Source of the DNA: Chara braunii
Lineage: Eukaryota; Streptophyta; Charophyceae; Charales; Characeae
Assembly: GCA_003427395.1 (NCBI GenBank)
Contig: BFEA01000032.1
Span: 1,602,070 to 1,652,785 of the forward strand
DNA length: 50,716 nucleotides
Direction of reading: 5' to 3'
Shown: positions 42,045 to 50,716 of the stretch, piece by piece
Layout: every line of letters starts with the position of its first letter
Numbering within the stretch: position 1 is the stretch's first letter
Notes under the pieces: model-generated
The model's input: the letters and a program-made list of their open reading frames with translations, nothing else
Database searches by the model: none
Told to the model about the DNA's origin: nothing
Program-made: the position numbers and the translations under genes

Positions 42045-43236
42045 ATGACGGGAGAAACTTTTAACGACATGTCTCTCTTCAAAGGTAGCGGGGTCGTTGA
42101 ATTTTTATAGGCCTTTCAGGCTTTGACAACGCTAATGCTTTGGGGAGAAAATCACAAGTTCCTTTTTATTTTGGGATTTGTGATTGAAGAATTCAAGGTT
42201 GAGGTTGAACATCTTCTACGTGCTTTTGGAACCTGGAATGAGTTCGAGAAGTTGATGATTGACAAATTCTCGAAATCGCCCGAAGGAGAGAAAAGGGAAG
42301 AAAACAGAAGTCATCATCATAAGGATACGACTAGAATAACTCGGCTTGTGGAAAGGGAAAGTCTGCCAAGAATAGACGTCCCTCTCTTCGACGGTAATTT
42401 TGTTTCTACTTTCCTTGAAAAGTTTGAGCAACTTGCATCCATCAACAATTGGGATGGGCCTCAGATGTTGAGGCAATTTCTTAGATATGTGGACAAAGAG
42501 CTCGTGAGTATAGTCCAGCGAATAATTGAGACTTCATTAGTGTGGCCTCATTTTCGTGATGCCATGTAAGATGAATTTTGGTTAGGCGATACACTAACAA
42601 CAATGGAGGATTAGAGGAATGTTGAGCAAGATGCATATATAGTAAAAAAAAGTTTCTTGGTTGAATTTGAACGGGTGGCTCGTCGAATTCCGGGGTTGAA
42701 AGATAGACAAAAGTGTCTTGCTTTTCTTGAAATTTTTTTCGAAGGGGAGCTGTGTTTGCTTACCCGAGGAGAAAGTAGTAAATTCAATTGGGAAAGAATT
42801 CGGTCAAATTTTATTAATTGGGAATTTAGTTGAATATTTGAACGTACTCTACGATTACAGCTTCGCTTACAGAAAATTGAGAGAGAGAGAGTGTCGAGTT
42901 GACAAACGAAAGAGATATTCAGATCCCGTGACGAATCTCTTAGAAATCAGAGGAATAATGAAAAAAGAAAAGGACGATTGTTGTCATGAGTATCAGAAGA
43001 CAAGGATAGAACGTCCTTTGGAGGACCAATGTGAGCGAGATAGAGACAATGAGGGAGATCGGTTGGATAATTCTTCTATGTTAATGACCCAAGATTGAGA
43101 GTCAGCGTCTCAAAATCAACGAGACCAGCGAGTAAAGAAAGGGAGATCCTATTGAAAGAATATTACATGTAAGAGATGTGGTAGTACCAGACACACTCCG
43201 AGTAGATGCAAGGGATTGACGGTTACAGAAAAATAG
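42045..43236 (+). pseudogene. gag: gag remnant, full length but broken
   Basis: From the ATG at 42045 the frame reads LFKGSGVVEFL, TAG, then an N-terminal domain and DVPLFDGNFVSTFLEKFEQL, comparable with P-x-FDG...FLE in the minus-strand gag at 629-1927. Stops occur near 42108, 42569 and 42612. A frame change falls at an A2T7 run near 42730. The C-terminal part continues to the zinc knuckle CKRCGSTRHTPSRC (about 43168-43209) and TAG at 43234. No pol follows. Confidence 0.88.
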
Positions 43237-45518
43237 ATTGTCGAAATTCTGATTTCAATTTCTGAGTTGATTATGAACTCAAAACACTTTTTGGTGGGAT
43301 TAATAAGATCAACTCAAGGTTGATGTTTCGTTTGATATCATTTTTATGACACGAGAATTCTGTCTAATTTGATATGTTCATTCTTTCATCTATTGAAAAA
43401 TGATCTGATCAGTTTATTATTGAAGCCTATACGATAAGGATCACTTTGAAATTAAATGTGAAAGAATTTGTTTTGTTGTTGTGAGTATTTGGTTGAATGT
43501 AAGTTGTTGAGAAATTGTGAATTTGTAGGTAGACGACTGTGGTTGCTGCGAGGGGAGAAGTGGCGACCTCTCCTTGTGTCAGGCATAATCACCGTACCCC
43601 TATAACCATGGTCTGACCAGCCTTGGCAGTAGAAGGTAAGGTTGTTCTACTCTACATGTGACAGATTGATGAAATGGAGACACTGAAATTTGGATGGAGT
43701 ATGAAGAAGTTTGAATCACAATAAAGACCTGGTCCCGAATGAATTTCATTTATATTAGAATGAATATCATGGAATGTTATGGCAACTACCGAGGAATGAT
43801 TATCAAAAACAGGATCGACTCCCATCAGCAGACAGGGGAGTGGCTTCCATCAGCAACAGGGGACTTGTTCCCATCAGTAGACTGGGATGTCATTCCCATC
43901 AGCAACTGGGGAGTCATTTCCATATCGATGGAATGAAAAACCCACAGGGGGTTAAGCTTGTGAAAGACCATGAATTGGCTCCCATTAACAGACTAGGGAG
44001 TGACTTCCATCAGCAACTGGGGATTTGTTCCCATCAGTGGACTGGGAGGTCGTTCCCATCAGCCAGTGGGGAGTCATTTCCATATTGGATGGAATGAAAG
44101 ACCCGAAGGGGGTTAAGCCTGTGAAAGACCTATAACAAGATGATCTCACAACTTCATTTTATCAGTGGACTGGGGAGTGGTTCCCATCAGCAGGCTGGGG
44201 AGTGACTTCCATCAGCAACTGGGGACTTGTTCCCATCGGTAGACTTGGAGGTCATTCCCATCAGCAACTGGGGAGTGATTCCCATCAGAAAGCTGGAAAG
44301 TAATTCCCATCAGTATACTGTGGATTGGTTCCCATCAGCAGACTGGGGAATGACTTCCATCAGCAGTTGGGGACTCGTTCCCATTAGTGAATTGGGAGCT
44401 TAATCCCATCAGCAACTAGGGAATCATTCCTATCAGTAAACTGGGGAATAGTTATGTGACAAGGAACTTGTCTTAATTAGAACGTTTGTTGAATTGAGAA
44501 AGTGGTTGAGTTGTGATGTGACTGTTTCTTTTTAAGGACCTCCAGGGGAATGATCCTGCCAAAAGACCTACAGGGGAATGATCCTGTCGAATGAGTGGAT
44601 TGTAAGACTTCAGAAGATTAAAATCGAGTTTTATTGTTGAGTGTTGATGTGAGAATTTCAGTTGTGTTCCGAATGTTTGTTGAATTGTTAAGTATCGTAA
44701 GTGTTGCTTTCACATGAGAATTTCGTAAAAATCCTAATTTCTATTTGGATAGTGAACGATAGAGAGTGTCGTTCCTTGAGTACTGGTAAAAACTCTCCGG
44801 CTTCGTTCCGGATGGTTGCTTGATTGATTATACGAAGTATGTATTGAAATCTTATGCAGTTTCTATTATTATCTTGATGAAAAGCGATGAGAACGTCGCT
44901 GAGTAAGACCATTCATAGATGGTGAATTTTAGACTACCGGGGGGAATGACTTGGATTTTGGTATAAGTTTCGAGCTAATTATAATTGGGAGAATTTTGTT
45001 ATTATTTTTACAAAGGAGTTCCATAAAAATCCACACAAACCTATATTATTTCTTAATATAGGATGAATGACGTGGGAGCTATCCAATGGGGTCTGGGAAT
45101 GCTGTCGAGGCAAATACCCTTACAAGGGTATTCGCTGGGGATTTTAAACGTCGGACGCTGTTCGACTTTTCGTTGGGTTAAAAGACTTGATGAGACCGAC
45201 TTTTGCCAAAAGTTTATTCAGACCTAACCTATGACTGAGGAACTGAAAGTTTTCGAGCTTTAGTCCGGACGCATGTAGCATCCGAGACTAACGGATGTGA
45301 ATGACAATGTTTTGCAGACATGAGAACGCTGAAGTTCGACCTATTCTATTCGGGGCCTAAGTAGACTAGCAAGAAGCATACGTCGGGTATAGGGTCACGA
45401 CGCGAGAGGAATAGGAAGGGCCGCCGAGTTGACCTCGAGCCAAGGGGAGGGCCCCCAGGCCTATGGTGAGGCCTACCCAATGGGTGACCCCAGAGCCATG
45501 GTCGGGTTGCCATCCACG
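42391..45518 (+). repeat. 3.1-kb gag-bearing segment, copy 2
   Basis: Second copy of 34095-37217. It continues upstream into the gag N-terminus and primer-binding site, so this copy preserves the element's 5' part that copy 1 lost. Confidence 0.92.
43806..44455. repeat. ~25-bp minisatellite, copy 2
   Basis: Same CCCATCAGCA...CTGGGGA units as at 35516-36125, with a slightly larger number of units near the end. Confidence 0.9.
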
Positions 45519-45689
45519 CACTCGTGACCAATGGACCCCGGAAAATACGCGGAATTGGAGAGCGAAGCTTATTTACGAAGGGTTGGCGAAATCGCTAAAA
45601 ACGTTTGGCGAAGAGAAAATGTTAATTTATGAGTACGCATTTTAAGAACAACGAAGTGTCCTTTTTGAGAGAATTACAAGTTCTGGGCA
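45519..45689. other. Spacer before satellite
   Basis: Unique sequence with a short plus frame (60 codons from 45463). Not recognised. Confidence 0.4.
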
Positions 45690-48600
45690 ATCCCGGATAT
45701 CTCAGAATTGCACTTCCAGTTTTACTTAGTCGTTTTTTAAGGGGGGGGTGATTATATCCCGGCGTGCGTTCGGGATTTCGGTACCGAAAATGCACTTCGG
45801 GATTTCAGGATTTTACGTAGTCGTTTTTTTGGGGGGGTGATTATATCCCGACGTGCGTTCGGGATTTCGGTAACGAAAATGCACTTCGGGATTTAGGGAT
45901 TTTACTTGGTCGTTTTTGAAAGGGGGGGGTGATTATATCCCTCATGCGTTCGGGATTTCAGTACCGAAAACGCACTTCCGGATTTCGGGATTTTACTTAG
46001 TTGTTTTTTTGGGGGGGGTAAGTTTATCCCGACCTACGTTCGGGATTTCGGTACCGAAAACGCACTTCGAGATTTCGGGATTTACTTAGTCGTTTTTTTG
46101 GGGGGGGGTGATTATATCCCGACGTGCGTTCGGGATTTCCGTACCGAAAACGCACTTCGGGATTTCGGAATTTTACTTAGTCGTTTTTTTGGGCGGGGGT
46201 GATTATATCCCGACGTGCGTTCGGGATTTCGGTACCGAAATCGCACTTCGGGATTTTGGGATCTTACTTCGTCGTTTTTTTGGGGAGGGTGATTATATCC
46301 CGACGTGCGTTCGAGATTTCGGTACCGAAAACACACTTCGGGATTTCGGGATTTTACTTAGTCGTTTTTTTTCGGGGGGTGATTATATCCCCACGTTCGT
46401 TCGGGATTTCGGTACCGAAAACGCACTTCGGGATTTCGGGATTTTACTTCGTCGTTTTTTTAAGGGGGGGGTGATTATATCCTTACGTGCGTTCGGGATT
46501 TCGGTACTGAAAACGCACTTCGAGATTTCGGGATTTTACGCAGTCGTTTTTTTTGGGGGGGGTGATTATATCCCGACGTGCGTTCGGGATTCCGGTACCG
46601 AAAACGCACTTTGGGATTTCGGGATTTTACTTGCTCGTTTTTTTTTTGGTGGGGGGGTGATTATATCCCGGCGTGCGTTCGGGATTTCAGTACCGAAAAC
46701 GCACTTCGAGATTTCGGGAGTTTACTTAGTCGTTTTATTAAAAAGGGGGTGATTATATCCCGACGTGCGTTCGGGATTTCGGTACCGAAAACGCACTTCG
46801 GGATTTCGGGATTTTACTTATTCATTTTTTTCTTTTGTGGGGGGGTGATTATATCCCGACGTGCGTTCGGGATTTCAGTACCGAAAATGCACTTCGAAAT
46901 TTCGGGATTTTACTTGGTCGTTTTTTTAAGGGGGGTGATGATATCCCGACGTGCGTTCGGGATTTCGGTACCGAAAATGCACTTCGGGATTTTGGGATTT
47001 TACTTAGTCGTTTTTTTTCTGGGGGGGTGATTATATCTCGACGTGCGTTCGGGATTTCGGTACCGAAAACGCACTTCAGGATTTCGGGATCTTACTTAGT
47101 CGTTTTTTTTGGGGTGATTATATCCCGACGTGCGTTCGGGATTTCGATACCGAAAACACACTTCGGGATTTCGGGATTTTACTTAGTCGTTTTTTTAAAG
47201 GGGGGGTGATTATATCCTGACGTGCGTTCGGGATTCCGGTACCGAAAACGCACTTCGGGATTTCGGGATTTTACTTGGTTGTTTTTTTAAGGGGGGGGTG
47301 ATTATATCCTGACGTGCGTTCGGGATTTCGGTACCGAAAACGCACTTCGAGATTTCGGGATTTTACTTAGTCGTTTTTTTTGGGGAGGGNGATTATATCC
47401 CGACGTGCGTTCGGGATTTCGATACCGAAAACACACTTCGGGATTTCGGGATTTTACTTAGTCATTTTTTTAAGGGGGGGGGTGATTATATCGTGACGTG
47501 CAGTCGGGATTTCGGTACGAAAACGCACTTCGGGATTTTACTTAGTCGTTTTTTTTTGGGGGGGTGATTATATCCCGACGTGCGTTCGGGATTTCGATAC
47601 CGAAAACGCACTTCGGGATTTCGGGATTTTACTTGTTCGTTTTTTTGGGCGGTGGTGATTATATCCCGACGTGTGTTCGGGATTTCGGTACCGAAAACGC
47701 ACTTCGGGATTTCGGGATTTTACTTAGTCGTTCTTTTGGGGAGGGTGATTATATCCCGACTTGCATTCGGGATTTCGGTACCGAAAATGCAGTTCGGGAT
47801 TTCGGGATTTTACTTGGTCTTTTTTTTTCGGGGGGTGATTATATCCCGATGTGCGTTCGAGATTTCGGTACCGAAAACGCACTTCGGGATTTCTGGATTT
47901 TACTTCGTCGTTTTTTTAAGGGGGGGGTGATTATATCCTGACGTGCGTTCGAGATTTCGGTACTGAAAACGCACTTCGGGATTTCGGGATTTTACTCGGT
48001 CGTTTTTTTTGGGGGGGGGTGATTATATCTCGATGTGTGTTTAGGATTTTGGTACCGAAAACGCACTTCGGGATTTCAGGATTTTACTTAGTCGTTTTTT
48101 TAAGGGGGGGTGATTATATCCCAACGTGCATTTGGGATTTCGGTACCGAAAACGCACTTCGGGATTTCGGGATTTTACTTAGTCGTTTTTTTTTTNGGGG
48201 GGGGGTGATTATATCCCGGCGTGCGTACGGGATTTCAGTACTGAAAATGCACTTCGGGATTTCGGGATTTTACTTAGTCGTTTTTTAAAGGGGGGGTGAT
48301 GATATCGCGACGTGCGTTCAGGATTTCGGTACCGAAAACCCACTTCGGGATTTTGGGATTTTACTAAGTCGTTTTTTTGGGGGGGTTTGATTATATCCCG
48401 ACGTGCGTTCGGGATTTCGGTACCGAAAACGCACTTCGGCATTTCGGGATTTTACTTAGTCGTCTTTTTGGGGGGGCTGATTATATCCCGACGTGCGTTC
48501 GGGATTTCGATACCGAAAACGCACTTTAGGATTTCGAGATTTTACTTAGGCGTTTTTTTTTTGGGGGGGTGATTATATCTCGACGTGCGTTCGGGATTTC

Positions 48601-49041
48601 AGTACCGAAAATGCACTTCGGGATTTCGAGATTTTACTCAGTCGTTTTTTTAAAGGGGGGGTGATTATATCCCGACGTGCGTTCGGGATTTCGGTACCGA
48701 AAATGCTTTTCGGGATTTTGGGATTTTACTTAGTCGTTTTTTTAAGGGGGGCGTGATTATATCCTGACATGCGTTCGGGATTTCGGTACCGAAAACGCAC
48801 CTCGGGATTTCGGGATTTTACTTAGTCGTTTTTTTTGGGGGGGGTGATTATATCCCGACGTGCGTTCGGGATTTCGGTACCGAAAACACACTTCGGGATT
48901 TCGGGATTTTACTTAGTCGTTTTTTTAAGGGGGGGGTGATTATATCCCGACGTGCATTCGGGATTTCGGTACCGAAAACACACTTCAGGATTTCGGGATC
49001 TTACTTAGTCGTTTTTTTTTGTGGGGGGGGTATATCCCGAC

Positions 49042-49043
<2 letters not shown>
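45690..49043. repeat. 87-bp satellite, about 38 units
   Basis: The unit reads GGTGATTATATCCCGACGTG, then CGTTCGGGATTTCGGTACCG, AAAACGCACTTCGGGATTTC and a TTTTACTTAGTCG-T6-9-G5-9 end. Each unit has the palindrome TTCGGTACCGAA inside a GTGCGTT/AACGCAC stem. Length varies (about 85-91 bp) only through the T and G runs. The period of 29 codons leaves frames open over several units; these are by-products. Ambiguous bases at 47390 and 48196. Confidence 0.97.

Positions 49044-49096
<53 letters not shown>
49044..49096. repeat. GA microsatellite
   Basis: (GA)n joins directly to the last satellite unit. It is followed by AAGTTTCAAGCTTAGGCGAG. Confidence 0.95.
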
Positions 49097-49099
<3 letters not shown>

Positions 49100-49540
49100 A
49101 AAGTTTCAAGCTTAGGCGAGCACTTCCAAAAATTTGGTTGTGGAGTGGCTGCTCCCTCTGCCATTGATTTGTGATTGCCGCCTCTTTGTTCCCCTATGAC
49201 ACTGGCTCAGTCGACCTTCTCAGTATCATTATCGAGGGATGGCGATATAGTGATTGCATATTTATCGGTGCGAAAGAAGCTTTTATCAGTCGTGCATCCT
49301 CGTGTACTGTATTCAGGGGGAAAGAGGGAGGGAGGGATCTATCTCCCACTCTCGGTCTCTCTTCCGTTTGTTTCATGTTAGTTATTTTTCGGGGGTATTT
49401 TTGATGGATGCAGACAGTTTCGGAGGCCGTCAGCCTCGTGGTGACATAGACCAACTACAAGAGTGGATACACAATGTTTTGCATAGCAAACACAATCATA
49501 TGATAGTCAATGAACAAGTCCTCACACAGGAAACTGACGG

Positions 49541-49542
<2 letters not shown>
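49097..49542. other. No gene recognised
   Basis: A plus frame from about 49404 (MDADSFGGRQPRG...) has an ordinary composition but runs into the GA repeat. No domain seen. Confidence 0.35.

Positions 49543-49610
<68 letters not shown>
49543..49610. repeat. GA microsatellite, second copy with shared flank
   Basis: (GA)n followed by AAGTTTCAAGCTTCGGCCAG, the same flank as at 49096, about 510 bp away. Confidence 0.95.
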
Positions 49611-49614
<4 letters not shown>

Positions 49615-50355
49615 TTTCAAGCTTCGGCCAGCACTTCAAGCAAAGTTTCAACCTCCCCCTCAACACCCCCCTGCGCACATTCAGTTGGCGCTAGATTGGT
49701 ACCCCACGTAGTTGGCCCCCAGCATAGCGTAGCACGTACATGGGATGACACACGTGGTAGCTCAGTGGGTTGGAGCTAAGATATCTCAAGCAGTACACAT
49801 ATGTAGCTTAGGTTTGATAATGATGAGCATTGTATTGCACATGATATAGCACAACGCCACGGATAGTACACATATAGGTTTGGGCGCAGGTTGGGATGGG
49901 CCAGGGGCTCAGTGGTGGCGACCGGTTTCTGAGTATGAAGTAGTCTGCAAGTAGGCTCGTCCGGCATGCCTTCAACCGGGGCTGGGTGGGTTGTCTACTT
50001 AGTGCTGGTGCCTGGATTTGTTATCCAGTAGATTTGCGTGAGGTCCATGATGTACCTCGAGATGGAGGAGTAGAGGATCCACTAGAAAACCGAGTAATGA
50101 AGGATGGGTACGAAGAACCCTAATGAGCCCCCCAAAAAATAAATAGAAAGAATAAAATATTTTTGTCTGACACTTGGTGTGCAATACGCCCCTGCAATTC
50201 GATTTTGGTAACTTAGGCGGAGTTACATTGCTGAGGAACCCCGGTCAACTCCTTCAAGATTGTTGGAGTAACTTGGGCGCGGTTGTTTGTTTTTTTGTGT
50301 TTTTTTTTTTTTTTTTTTCAAATGAATGTACTACCAGTACACTATGTTGCACATA
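49611..50355. other. No gene recognised
   Basis: Short frames only; a T run at about 50300-50319. Confidence 0.5.
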
Positions 50356-50359
50356 GGCC

Positions 50360-50497
50360 GCGGCCTGGTTCGGCCACGGCCGAGGCCGCCCGCCTAGGCC
50401 GGCGCCCCCCCAGTCGCGGCCGAACGCGGCCTGGTTCGGCCACGGCCGAGGCCGCCGGCCTAGGCCGGGCTCCCCCCGGTCGCGGCCGAACGCGGCC
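50360..50497. repeat. GC-rich 66-bp direct duplication
   Basis: Two units of GCGGCCTGGTTCGGCCACGG, then CCGAGGCCGCC, CCTAGGCCGG, a C run and CGCGGCCGAAC. Rich in GGCCG palindromes. The flanks are homopolymer A/T runs. Confidence 0.85.
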
Positions 50498-50716
50498 GAT
50501 AATTAAAAATTCAAAAAAAAAAAAAAAAAAAAAGGTTCGAGTGGGGCGGGGGTCCCCTACATCCTCTCGAAAAAAAAAACCATAAGAGCTCCTCAAACGG
50601 GGGGTGGGTTTCTAGGACTCTAAAAAAAATTTAAATAAATAGAAAAAAAGGGGTAACTTCTTTTTTTTTTTTAACATCTCATTTCCCTGCAAACAACAGA
50701 CATTCATTTCCAAAAA
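50498..50716. other. Poly(A)/poly(T) rich end of window
   Basis: A run of 18 or more A at 50515-50533, and further A and T runs. Nothing else seen. Confidence 0.6.

Noticed and set aside
42725-42745. Classical -1 slippery heptamer at the T-run in gag
   Set aside because: T-TTT-TTC exists at this point, but the downstream frame corresponds to a +1 change, and the other copy has a different run.
45690-49043. Repeated frame reading VRDFGTENALRDFGIL
   Set aside because: It only reflects the 87-bp period; frames break wherever G or T runs change, and no start or conserved boundary exists.

Overview
The window looks like nuclear DNA of a repeat-rich streptophyte, and I suspect a charophyte alga such as Chara. 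Grounds: three primer-binding sites copy the 3' end of plant-type tRNA-Asp, the gag remnants resemble charophyte Ty3/gypsy proteins as I remember them, there is an ER-type protein disulfide isomerase ending in KDEL, and microsatellites and SINE-like repeats are dense. No database search was run, so the organism is inference. Nothing bacterial is present.

Layout. 1-5.6 kb: a minus-strand Ty3/gypsy-like element with a tRNA-Asp primer-binding site (3863-3880), three copies of an unrecognised ~130-residue module (A, B, C), then a broken gag with a zinc knuckle and no pol. A fourth, divergent module (D) and another broken frame lie upstream of the primer-binding site. 5.7-7.8 kb: minisatellites, including a 31-bp GCGCGC-rich array. 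8.86-9.08 kb: an isolated Ty3/gypsy RNase H fragment. About 9.6-10.57 kb: a chain of some twenty different short perfect stem-loops, followed at 10736 by a degenerate hammerhead-ribozyme-like core. 10.57-12 kb: T-rich micro-intron-like sequence and a tRNA-derived SINE. 12-16 kb: no gene recognised.

16553-18313 is the only intact gene I can support: an intronless PDI-like protein of 586 residues with a signal peptide, an acidic N-terminus, one CGHC active site, one atypical CERC site and a KDEL tail. 18.5-25 kb holds no gene but has a C-rich tract, Z-DNA-prone and GT repeats, an antisense hammerhead-like core with a perfect stem II (19201-19234), a 52-bp-arm hairpin (20208-20343) and several foldback repeats.

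24.9-27.2 kb and 37.4-39.6 kb are two diverged copies of one composite repeat (SINE head, second SINE, about 1.5 kb of further shared sequence, minisatellite). 28.7-30.9 kb is GC-rich degenerate array and a 24-bp minisatellite. 30.9-34.1 kb is an element with ~240-bp direct repeats, a large hairpin, a second tRNA-Asp primer-binding site and broken leader frames. 34.1-37.2 kb and 42.4-45.5 kb are two copies of a 3.1-kb segment carrying gag and no pol; the second copy sits behind a third primer-binding site (41569-41586) and a candidate LTR. 45.7-49.0 kb is an 87-bp satellite of about 38 units. The end holds GA microsatellites and a very GC-rich 66-bp duplication.

Apart from the PDI gene, which presumably serves oxidative folding in the ER, the window is a graveyard of non-autonomous retroelements. 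None carries a complete pol, so mobility would have depended on proteins supplied from elsewhere.
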